In this document: in pieces, positions 1 to 5,493 of the stretch | Numbering within the stretch: position 1 is the stretch's first letter | Layout of the letters: every line of letters starts with the position of its first letter | Assembly (NCBI GenBank): GCA_016302095.1 | Contig: JAEDOE010000058.1 | Coordinates: 1 to 6,903, forward strand | DNA from: Anaerovibrio sp. | GTDB lineage: Bacteria; Bacillota; Negativicutes; Selenomonadales; Selenomonadaceae | DNA: 6,903 nucleotides | Reading direction: 5' to 3' | Made by a program: the position numbers and the translations under genes | Notes under the pieces: generated by a model | The model's input: the letters and a program-made list of their open reading frames with translations, nothing else | What the model was told of the DNA's origin: nothing | Databases searched by the model: none

Positions 1-113
1 AGCACCACAAATTCATGCTCATCCTCAAAGGCCGGGATGCCGTCAGCAAACCTGATCACATCCTTTTCCTCAATCTCCAATTCGCCAAAACGCAGTGTAT
101 TAATCTTTCTCAT
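1..113 (-). CDS. fliW: Flagellar assembly factor FliW, N-terminal part (runs off the window)
   Basis: Only the first 37 codons are inside the window. The protein begins MRKINTLRFGELEI and continues with a DGIPAFEDEHEF stretch, which matches the FliW N-terminus (a short beta strand, then the conserved G-I-P-x-F-E segment). In Bacillus FliW is a small cytoplasmic protein that binds flagellin and, when free, binds and inhibits the translational repressor CsrA. The ATG start has a clear GGAGG ribosome binding site at 121-125 with 7 nt spacing. It follows the DUF6470 gene by 31 nt with no terminator, so it should be cotranscribed. The same order (yviE then fliW) is known in Bacillus, where csrA comes next; csrA would lie outside this window. 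The recognition is firm despite the truncation. Confidence 0.93.
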   Translation of the reverse strand, partial: MRKINTLRFGELEIEEKDVIRFADGIPAFEDEHEFVV

Positions 114-128
114 TCAAAAGCCTCCAAA

Positions 129-148
129 ATCAATTTACATCAATTTAC
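129..148 (-). repeat. 10-bp perfect tandem repeat at the DUF6470 stop codon
   Basis: Two adjacent copies of GTAAATTGAT (minus strand) lie at 139-148 and 129-138. The first copy contains the TAA stop of the DUF6470 gene and the second sits just upstream of the fliW ribosome binding site. It may be a simple slippage duplication; no function is evident. Confidence 0.7.
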
Positions 149-771
149 GCATATATATCCAAGCGGCCTTCCGTGGCCCACATGCGTATGGAGCCTTCCT
201 TAGCAAGGTATGTTTCTGCCTTGCCGGGGCTGATGGCAACATCGGCACGGGCAGAAGTCTGAATATTATATTTGTCATGCCCCACATTCATCTGCCCCGT
301 CAGCTCTGACGGAGTTACCGTAAACTCAGGGTCTGGTATATCTATAATCGTCCACTGGGGCCACTTGATTACCTTGTCCCAGAACCTTGACCACTCCTGC
401 TGCGTCAGCACATCCCGTCCCGGTCTCGCACCGTTCCTTGCCATATCCCAGCCCTCATTAGTGTGCTTTGATGTGGCCGCCTGCACATCGCTGTAGCCCT
501 GCTGGCCGTATTTTCTGGCAAAATCCATATCACTGAGATGCCCCAGGGCCTTGCGGCATGGGTAGCAGTTAATGTCCACCTTGATCTGGGACCATCCCAT
601 ATCAGCTTTAGGCGGCTCATAATCCCGATGCATTTCCGCTGGAACATAAGCAGCCTTCTCACTAGCCGCCTGCTGCTGGCGGATGCCGATTTCCGGCAGC
701 TCATGCCTGATATTCATGTATTTCATGCCGGATAACATGCCGGTACCGCCCAGGCTTGCCAATATCCCCAT
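145..771 (-). CDS. DUF6470 family protein (YviE-like), flagellar cluster protein of unknown function
   Basis: A 208-residue protein between flgL and fliW, the position held by yviE in Bacillus. Sequence agrees with the DUF6470/YviE family: an N-terminal beta-rich segment rich in Q and P (about residues 20-60), a central helical part with the ARKYGQQGYSD motif (about 84-94), and a C-terminal strand-rich tail including SPGKAETYLAKEGSI, like the usual G-x-V-x-I-Y-L-K-Q ending. I know of no established biochemical role for the family. Length is close to the Bacillus protein (about 190 aa). Oddities are a CYPC pair at Cys69/Cys72 and a Gly-rich hydrophobic N-terminus. The ATG at 771 is preceded by AAGGAAGGATGTGAGG; the GAGG spacing is short and the AGGAAGGA spacing long, so a downstream Met (Met16 or Met19) is a possible alternative start. 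No signal peptide is obvious. Confidence 0.82.
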   Translation of the reverse strand: MGILASLGGTGMLSGMKYMNIRHELPEIGIRQQQAASEKAAYVPAEMHRDYEPPKADMGWSQIKVDINCYPCRKALGHLSDMDFARKYGQQGYSDVQAATSKHTNEGWDMARNGARPGRDVLTQQEWSRFWDKVIKWPQWTIIDIPDPEFTVTPSELTGQMNVGHDKYNIQTSARADVAISPGKAETYLAKEGSIRMWATEGRLDIYA

Positions 772-847
772 ACTGCCTCACATCCTTCCTTTCAGCATAT
801 CACATCACACATCATGCCGTATTGCCAAAACAGCCACCATCAGACAC

Positions 848-2149
848 TTAATTCAGGTAATCAGCCAGACTGCCCGGCAGGATCTTGGAGCCTACGGACA
901 GGGACATACTATAGATTGTCTGGTATTCCATCAGCTTAGTAGCCAGATACGCCACATCGGTGCTGGACACATCTGTAATATCACTGACGATGGATTCATT
1001 CTGGGTAGTCAGCATACCTGCCGCAGCCGTATATGCCTGCTGGCGGGCTGCCATTTTTGTTTCCGCTCCCAGCACGTTGGAATGTACCGTATCGGCAATG
1101 GTCATGCCCTCCTCACCAGCCCAGATATGGTCGCCGCTCTCTATCTTGGCTACTGCATACATGAGCTGATTCAGCATGGCAGTGCCTGTGGCAGGATAGC
1201 TATCCACATCAAATATATCCGTGCCATTCAAGTCCTGGCCGGTAACATTGACAGTATCCGTGGCCTTGTCTACACCGCCGTTTTTCTTAACCATGGATAT
1301 GTATTTATCGTCACCATTGTACTTTACGATATATTGTTCTTTTGTCGCAAAAGTCAGTTCCACTCCGCCAGCAGTAGTGTAGCTCCAGTCCTTGCCAGTA
1401 GCTCCTTCGTTGATGACACCGTACGCATCAAAATGGTCAGATGTTTTAAAACCAGCTATATTATCAACTACTTGCTCAGAATTAGTGCGGTCAAGCTTGT
1501 CGTAGTTCTTGTAGCCATTTGCCACGAAATCCGCCGTGAAGATATCACCATTCTGCACATTCATATAATATACATTGCCATCATCACCATTTAGCTTCAG
1601 CATCTGCTTGAGGGTGGTATTTTCCGCCCCCCACTCATCAGCACCGGCAAAAAAGGCCTGCTGCTTTTCATCCAGTGTACGGGTTTCCCCCCTGAGCATC
1701 TTGCTATCAGTAATAGAAAACGGCATAGTAGTGTCTTTCTGACCGGCAAAGAGAAAGCGATCACCAATCTGAGTATTCAGGTCTGCCACCTGCTCCTGCA
1801 CGTTGGCTAGAAGCTCCTTGGCAATATCCTTCATATCGCTTTCGTTTTGGGTAGAATTGGCTGCCGCCTCCGTCTTTTCCTTGAAAGTGGTCAGCAGATC
1901 CGTTACATTGACCAGTGCCGCATCGGCATTTTTCATCCAGGTTGATGCGGTGCTGACATTGTCCTGATACTGCTCATTGCTGATTTTGTTATTTTGGTAA
2001 CGCAAATATTTAGAATACCCTACCACATCATCCGAAGCCCGATGCAGCTTGCTGCCATCGCTCTGCTCCATGAGCTTTGTGTACTGCTCATAGGTCTTGT
2101 TCAGCTGCCTCAGGTAATTCGCTGACATCATTGTACTGGCTATACGCAT
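848..2149 (-). CDS. flgL: Flagellar hook-associated protein FlgL (HAP3), enlarged
   Basis: A 433-residue hook-filament junction protein, exported through the flagellar type III apparatus, that forms the ring on which flagellin polymerises. The N-terminal flagellin-like D0/D1 region is clear: MRIASTMMSANYLRQLNKTY, then HRASDDVVGYSKYLR (36-50), then GDRFLFAGQ (129-137), the usual FlgL 'FAG' motif. The C-terminal part has GTDIFD (309-314), the long D1 helix from about 355 and the D0 helix ending in LADYLN. The family is usually about 300 residues; the extra length lies between about residues 140 and 303, the surface-exposed middle domain. There are no cysteines. The ATG has an AGGGTGA ribosome binding site. 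It follows flgK by 78 nt and is probably in the same transcript; a weak promoter candidate lies in that gap. Confidence 0.95.
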   Translation of the reverse strand: MRIASTMMSANYLRQLNKTYEQYTKLMEQSDGSKLHRASDDVVGYSKYLRYQNNKISNEQYQDNVSTASTWMKNADAALVNVTDLLTTFKEKTEAAANSTQNESDMKDIAKELLANVQEQVADLNTQIGDRFLFAGQKDTTMPFSITDSKMLRGETRTLDEKQQAFFAGADEWGAENTTLKQMLKLNGDDGNVYYMNVQNGDIFTADFVANGYKNYDKLDRTNSEQVVDNIAGFKTSDHFDAYGVINEGATGKDWSYTTAGGVELTFATKEQYIVKYNGDDKYISMVKKNGGVDKATDTVNVTGQDLNGTDIFDVDSYPATGTAMLNQLMYAVAKIESGDHIWAGEEGMTIADTVHSNVLGAETKMAARQQAYTAAAGMLTTQNESIVSDITDVSSTDVAYLATKLMEYQTIYSMSLSVGSKILPGSLADYLN

Positions 2150-2169
2150 ATTGTTTCACCCTATTCTAT

Positions 2170-2198
2170 ATTATGTCATTATATCTCAAATTGCTCAA
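2170..2198 (-). promoter_or_regulatory. Weak sigma-A-like promoter candidate upstream of flgL
   Basis: In the 78-nt flgK-flgL gap the minus strand reads TTGAGC, 17 nt, CATAAT (-35 at 2198-2193, -10 at 2175-2170). The -35 matches the consensus at 4 of 6 bases and the -10 at 5 of 6. The gap is AT-rich, so this could be chance. It would leave a leader of only about 14-16 nt before the ATG. Confidence 0.22.
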
Positions 2199-2201
2199 AT
2201 T
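2185..2201 (-). repeat. Tandem AATTTGAG motif in the flgL leader
   Basis: Two copies of AATTTGAG (minus strand, 2201-2194 and 2192-2185) are separated by one base, a 9-nt period. The core ATTTGAG is also found twice in the leader of flgK (3950-3956 and 3984-3990), and I find no other copy on this strand of the window. Confidence 0.6.
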
Positions 2202-2227
2202 AATCTGTACACATGCTGTGCTGTCAA

Positions 2228-3934
2228 TTACCTGCCTACAGTGCCGGTGCCGTTAATCAGCTTGTCCAGGCACTCGTCCATAGCGTTCAGACAACGGGAA
2301 CAGGCAGAATATCCCTGCTGAAACATGATCATATTGGTCAGTTCCTCGTCCCAGTTGACACCGTTGGTGGTACTTCTCAGGTTCTCCACCTGGCTCATAA
2401 CATTAGCCTGAAACTCTACCCTGCTGTTCATATTGGCTGCATCAGAGCCCATAGTAGTCATGCTGGTGTTATAATAGCTGAACAGGGAACCTTTGCCGAT
2501 AACCCTGTCATCATGCATAACCTCCGGGCTGGTCTTGTCATTTTCACAATTTAAAAGCGCAGCCAGCCAGACGGCATTGCTGCCGTCACCTGTACCATTT
2601 ACATCCACAGGTATCGGCTTGCCGCTGGCGGTCTTCCTGGCATCACTGACATTTGTTGTATATCCTCCGCCCTCCGCCTGATACCAAAGCTCGCCAAAGC
2701 CATTACGCTCGCCGCTTCTGGTAGCCAGCTTCTTGTGGCCATCCACAGCAGTCAGTTCCGAATTAACCACCAGCATATCCAGTATCTGCATACCCTTCAG
2801 CTGCCTTGCCGTACTATTCGCCAAAGTGCCGTCATGGAGCACTTCGCACATAACAAGGCCATTCTCCTCAGACCAGTCAAAGTACACATTCGATTCACCA
2901 TAAAAGTTCAATCCGGTGGTAGCATCATCATCAGGATTAACATTGTTAAAAGGATGGTCCTTGTTGCCATCAATGCCATAGCCTGCCCTGTGCTGGTCAT
3001 TAAATGTGGTCAGCAAAAAGGTTGCCATGCGGGCTACTTCGTCAATATATTCCTTATCCTCGGCAATAGCCTCAAACTGAGCCCGCAGCTCGCCATTGCC
3101 TGGTGAGTAAAGGGTGTCGGTCTCCTTGATGACAATGTCATAATCGCTCAGGGCATACTCATTATTGTTCTTTGGAGCGGACATTTCCAGCTCCACCCTG
3201 GTAATGCCGTTCACCAGGGTAGTGCCATTGCTGACAAGGGTGTACATGCCGTTGCTGGTTTCATGGACATTGACATCCGTCAGCTCCGTCAGCTGATCCA
3301 CCAGCAGGTCTCGCTGGTCACGCAGATCATTGGCGTGGGCGCCTGTAGCCTCAATACCGGCAATATTCTTGTTCAGTTCCACTACCTTACCCAGTATGTT
3401 GTTCATATTGTCCACGCTGAGGGAAATATCATCATAGAGGGCTACAATCTGCTCCTTGACATGATTGGCTGCAATCTGCAAGCTCTGGGCAAAATTCTGC
3501 CCGGCGTTGATGACATTCTGACGGCTAGTATCGCTGCTGGCCGTAGCAGAGCAATCCTCCCAGGCCTCATAGAATTTCTCCATGGCATTCTGGAGGCCGG
3601 TATTCTTGGAATCATCAAAAATGGACTCTATTTTGGCATAATTGGTCGCCTTGCCGTTATAATAACCGTTGGTGCTGCTTTCCTTCCAATACTGGCGGTC
3701 AGCGTAAATATCCCTGGCCCTGATGACGGAAGTAACGGTAGAGCCGTTGCCCACCTGATTGATGCCTGCCAAGGTGTACACCTCGGAGGATGGAGTTGCC
3801 GCCGCATGAGCCGTCTGACGGGAATATCCCTCCGTGTTGGAATTGCTGATATTGTGGCCGACCGTATTCAGCCCCAGCCTGTTGGTATAGATACCATTTA
3901 CCATGGTGTTTAGCCCGGAAAAGGTACTCTGCAT
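2228..3934 (-). CDS. flgK: Flagellar hook-associated protein FlgK (HAP1)
   Basis: A 568-residue structural protein that caps the hook and forms the first hook-filament junction ring; a substrate of the flagellar export apparatus and of a FlgN-type chaperone. The N-terminus has the FlgK/rod-hook signature GLNTVGHNISNSNTEGYSRQ (21-40) followed by GNGSTVTSVIRARD (62-75). The conserved helical region EKFYEAWEDCS spans 119-129. The C-terminus has the family pattern GVNWDEELTNMIMFQQGY (525-542) and ends DKLINGTGTVGR. Residues of about 250-500 form the variable exposed domains. Length is normal (about 500-600). Unusual are six cysteines, including Cys545, Cys548 (CSRC) and Cys555 in the C-terminal D0 helix. 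The ATG has an AGGTGA ribosome binding site at 8 nt spacing. It starts 68 nt after the second flgN-like gene with no terminator between them. Confidence 0.96.
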   Translation of the reverse strand: MQSTFSGLNTMVNGIYTNRLGLNTVGHNISNSNTEGYSRQTAHAAATPSSEVYTLAGINQVGNGSTVTSVIRARDIYADRQYWKESSTNGYYNGKATNYAKIESIFDDSKNTGLQNAMEKFYEAWEDCSATASSDTSRQNVINAGQNFAQSLQIAANHVKEQIVALYDDISLSVDNMNNILGKVVELNKNIAGIEATGAHANDLRDQRDLLVDQLTELTDVNVHETSNGMYTLVSNGTTLVNGITRVELEMSAPKNNNEYALSDYDIVIKETDTLYSPGNGELRAQFEAIAEDKEYIDEVARMATFLLTTFNDQHRAGYGIDGNKDHPFNNVNPDDDATTGLNFYGESNVYFDWSEENGLVMCEVLHDGTLANSTARQLKGMQILDMLVVNSELTAVDGHKKLATRSGERNGFGELWYQAEGGGYTTNVSDARKTASGKPIPVDVNGTGDGSNAVWLAALLNCENDKTSPEVMHDDRVIGKGSLFSYYNTSMTTMGSDAANMNSRVEFQANVMSQVENLRSTTNGVNWDEELTNMIMFQQGYSACSRCLNAMDECLDKLINGTGTVGR

Positions 3935-3949
3935 ATTTTCTCACCTGCT

Positions 3950-3990
3950 CTCAAATATTTGTCACGCTATGCCACTGGATGTTCTCAAAT
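3950..3990 (-). repeat. Pair of ATTTGAGA motifs in the flgK leader
   Basis: In the 68-nt gap before flgK, ATTTGAGA occurs at 3990-3983 and at 3956-3949 (minus strand), starting 34 nt apart. The second copy lies just upstream of the flgK ribosome binding site. The same core occurs as a tandem pair before flgL. Confidence 0.55.
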
Positions 3991-4002
3991 GTCCCTATGT
4001 AA

Positions 4003-4470
4003 TTAGACATTCGCCTCGAACATCTTGCTGCCCTGTATCGGCATGCCACCGTTATCGCCCGGTGTTCCGTAGGTTACCCCTGCCGCAGTCTGGGTTATGA
4101 CATTCACGTTATAATCGATATATTCTATGTTTTTATTTAAATATTGCAGATTGTTGCCAGAGGCTTCCTTTAGTTTCTGCAATAATCCTGCCTGTTTTTC
4201 CAATAGCTGCAGTGCTATATTCTTTTCCAGCCCCTCAGGCTGGGCAGCTACCCAGCTGGCAGCATCCCTGCCATCGCGCTGCTGCAAAAAATCACGACGC
4301 TTTTTCTCAAGCCTGTTCAAATCTATAACTACTGCCTCTATCTCCTTGGTCAGCCGCTGCACTGCCGAAGCAGCCGTATATACCAATGCATTCTGCTGTT
4401 CCTTGGTCAGCTCATAAAGCCTGAGGCAAAGCACCAGCTGCTGCCTGATAATGTGTATCAACTCCTGCAC
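4003..4470 (-). CDS. FlgN family protein, second copy (candidate FlgK/FlgL export chaperone)
   Basis: A 155-residue protein, mostly helical and charged, with the FlgN layout: an N-terminal helix starting QELIHIIRQQL, a long coiled-coil-like helix (about 35-66), a middle region, a C-terminal helix carrying KEASGNN (101-107) and a flexible tail with YG (134-135) ending SKMFEANV. FlgN proteins are cytoplasmic chaperones for FlgK and FlgL. The upstream neighbour shares the EAS-x-NN motif and a YG exactly 27 residues later, so the two look like paralogues. The start is GTG, not ATG: GGAGG at 4479-4483, inside the end of the upstream gene, is spaced 8 nt from it, and only 3 nt separate the genes, suggesting translational coupling. 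The single cysteine is Cys15. The substrate of each chaperone cannot be told from sequence. Confidence 0.8.
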   Translation of the reverse strand: MQELIHIIRQQLVLCLRLYELTKEQQNALVYTAASAVQRLTKEIEAVVIDLNRLEKKRRDFLQQRDGRDAASWVAAQPEGLEKNIALQLLEKQAGLLQKLKEASGNNLQYLNKNIEYIDYNVNVITQTAAGVTYGTPGDNGGMPIQGSKMFEANV

Positions 4471-4473
4471 TGG

Positions 4474-4959
4474 CTATACCTCCAAGTCAAAGTTCTTGAT
4501 ATGGGAAACCTGCTCCTGTCCCCTGCTGCCATAAGCAGGCTCCACCGTGGAGCCTCCCAGCTGGTTCAGCCTGAAATTGATGGCATCCAGTGCACTGGAA
4601 ATGAGTATTTCATTGTTTGCCGATGCCTCCTGCACCTCTGCCACCAGCCTGCCCAGCATTTTGTGAAGCTTGTACAAGGTCTCCCGCTGCTGCCGTTCCG
4701 GGCACTGGGACCACACGCTGTCCATGCGCATATCAGGAGTTACCCTGACACCGCCTGCTGCCATCCTTGCCAGCAGCTCCTGGCGCTGCTTCTCTGTCTG
4801 GTTGATGACCTTGATAACATCCTCCTCCTGCCTGACCAGCTTTTCCAGCTCCTGCATCTTCACGAGAACCAGGATGCCGTGCTTTTCCTCATTCAGCTGT
4901 TTCAGCTTCTGATACTGGGTTATCAAGACTGCCAGTATTCTGGCTAATTCCTGCCACAT
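4474..4959 (-). CDS. flgN: Flagellar export chaperone FlgN, first copy
   Basis: A 161-residue FlgN family chaperone, expected to bind the C-terminal helices of FlgK and FlgL in the cytoplasm and hand them to the export gate. It starts MWQELARILAVLITQY and has the typical first helix rich in Leu, Gln and Glu, a second charged helix (about 36-65), the C-terminal helix with EASANN (111-116) and a tail with AYGSRG (142-147), the usual FlgN ending. I chose the ATG at 4959 because GGGAGG at 4967-4972 sits 7 nt before it. The frame is open further to a TTG at 4995, but that start has no ribosome binding site and would add 12 residues unlike the family. It lies 82 nt after flgM, as yvyG does in Bacillus, and is followed after 3 nt by a second FlgN-like gene. 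Confidence 0.88.
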   Translation of the reverse strand: MWQELARILAVLITQYQKLKQLNEEKHGILVLVKMQELEKLVRQEEDVIKVINQTEKQRQELLARMAAGGVRVTPDMRMDSVWSQCPERQQRETLYKLHKMLGRLVAEVQEASANNEILISSALDAINFRLNQLGGSTVEPAYGSRGQEQVSHIKNFDLEV

Positions 4960-4966
4960 GGGCTGC

Positions 4967-4972
4967 CCTCCC
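4967..4972 (-). promoter_or_regulatory. Ribosome binding site that fixes the flgN start
   Basis: GGGAGG on the minus strand, 7 nt before the ATG at 4959. It supports this start over the in-frame TTG 12 codons upstream. Confidence 0.8.
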
Positions 4973-4992
4973 TCTTGATGATCGCAATACGC

Positions 4993-5019
4993 CAACAGAT
5001 CTTACATGCACATCTGTTG
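4993..5019 (-). other. Stem-loop in the flgM-flgN gap (no U-tract)
   Basis: On the minus strand CAACAGAT (5019-5012) is perfectly complementary to ATCTGTTG (5000-4993), giving an 8-bp stem with an 11-nt loop. No run of T follows, so it is not an intrinsic terminator. It lies 33 nt before the flgN start and could be an RNA stability or processing element, or chance. Confidence 0.5.
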
Positions 5020-5041
5020 ATTGACATGAATCATACCGGCA

Positions 5042-5320
5042 TCAATAGCGATACTGCAAAATCTTATCTGCCAAATCACCATTGCTCACCTGATAAGCAC
5101 CGGAAGCAATCAGGTTCTCGTACTCGGTTACCTTGTCCATGCGCACATCAGAGCCTGCCTTCAGCTTCTTCATAATCTCGCTGAACTGCTGTCCCTGGGA
5201 AGAAATCTGGATATTGTCATTGACAGGCGCCTCCTGACGATATGCCTTGGCCAGCTTATTCACACTGCCGGAATTGGCATACACACCGGCTACGCCTTGC
5301 AGGGTGTTATTTATAATCAC
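5042..5320 (-). CDS. flgM: Anti-sigma-28 factor FlgM
   Basis: A 92-residue protein that binds the flagellar sigma factor (sigma-28/sigma-D) and is exported through the finished hook-basal body, releasing the sigma factor for late genes. The N-terminal third is low in structure and starts MIINNTLQGVAGVYA. The conserved part runs from about residue 37: IQISSQGQQFSEIM (37-50), then DVRMDKVTEYENLIASGAY (58-76), then ADKILQ (84-89), matching the FlgM sigma-binding helices. It has no cysteine, as expected for an exported flagellar protein. The start is GTG at 5320, with GGTGA 6 nt upstream (and AAGGA further up); a TGA stop lies in frame only two codons earlier, so no longer start exists. It follows the terminator and the candidate sigma-28 promoter, so it is probably the first gene of the late operon. 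Confidence 0.92.
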   Translation of the reverse strand: MIINNTLQGVAGVYANSGSVNKLAKAYRQEAPVNDNIQISSQGQQFSEIMKKLKAGSDVRMDKVTEYENLIASGAYQVSNGDLADKILQYRY

Positions 5321-5402
5321 GACTTTTCACCATCCTTATTTCTATATTTTCTGCAAAATTTTCTCTAAAAATAAATTCCACTTTCCTCTAATCCTAGCAA
5401 AA

Positions 5403-5429
5403 ATATCGAAAAAAATAGCAGGATTCTTA
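5403..5429 (-). promoter_or_regulatory. Candidate sigma-28 (sigma-D) promoter for flgM
   Basis: The minus strand reads TAAG (5429-5426), 15 nt, TTCGATAT (5410-5403). The Bacillus sigma-D consensus is TAAA-N15-GCCGATAT, so 9 of 12 positions match with the exact spacer. The -35 falls in the loop of the terminator and the -10 joins its U-tract. Transcription would start near 5396 and give a leader of about 75 nt. In Bacillus flgM has its own sigma-D promoter in this place, which supports the call; the match itself is moderate. Confidence 0.5.
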
Positions 5430-5442
5430 AATAATCCTGCTA
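5409..5442 (-). terminator. Intrinsic terminator between yvyF and flgM
   Basis: A perfect 10-bp stem, TAGCAGGATT (5442-5433) and AATCCTGCTA (5425-5416), with a 7-nt loop (5432-5426), is followed by seven T (5415-5409) on the minus strand. This is a textbook rho-independent terminator facing the direction of the operon. It would end or attenuate transcripts from comF and yvyF before flgM. Confidence 0.88.
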
Positions 5443-5493
5443 GCCTCCTAATATTAAGCTGTCAAGCATCAGGCCATGCCTGTCACACACCAC
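5440..5493 (-). other. Possible short leader ORF ending at the terminator stem
   Basis: A GTG at 5493 or 5490 opens a 17- or 16-codon frame that stops with TAG at 5442-5440. Those three bases begin the left arm of the terminator. AGGAG at 5498-5502 is 4 or 7 nt before the two GTGs. Residues read V-C-D-R-H-G-L-M-L-D-S-L-I-L-G-G. Such a layout can couple translation to termination, but a frame this short could arise by chance. Confidence 0.25.

Noticed and set aside
814..849. Eleven-codon frame MVAVLAIRHDV between flgL and the DUF6470 gene
   Set aside because: No ribosome binding site and no structural context; expected by chance.
683..1594. A 303-codon open frame on the plus strand and many smaller plus-strand frames
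   Set aside because: They lie opposite well-supported flagellar genes, give no recognisable protein families, and have no convincing ribosome binding sites; they are antisense shadows.
3699..3944. Minus-strand 81-codon frame overlapping the flgK start
   Set aside because: It is out of frame with flgK, whose product is clear through this whole stretch.
4960..4995. Longer flgN starting at TTG 4995
   Set aside because: There is no ribosome binding site before it, and the ATG at 4959 has a strong GGGAGG at the right distance and a family-like N-terminus.
5307..5333. Eight-codon frame MVKSRDYK overlapping the flgM start
   Set aside because: Its ATG lies within the flgM ribosome binding region, with no site of its own at a workable distance.
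5460..5465. Perfect TTGACA before the yvyF-flgM terminator as a -35
   Set aside because: The bases 17 nt downstream are TAGCAG, a poor -10, and transcripts from it would meet the terminator at once.
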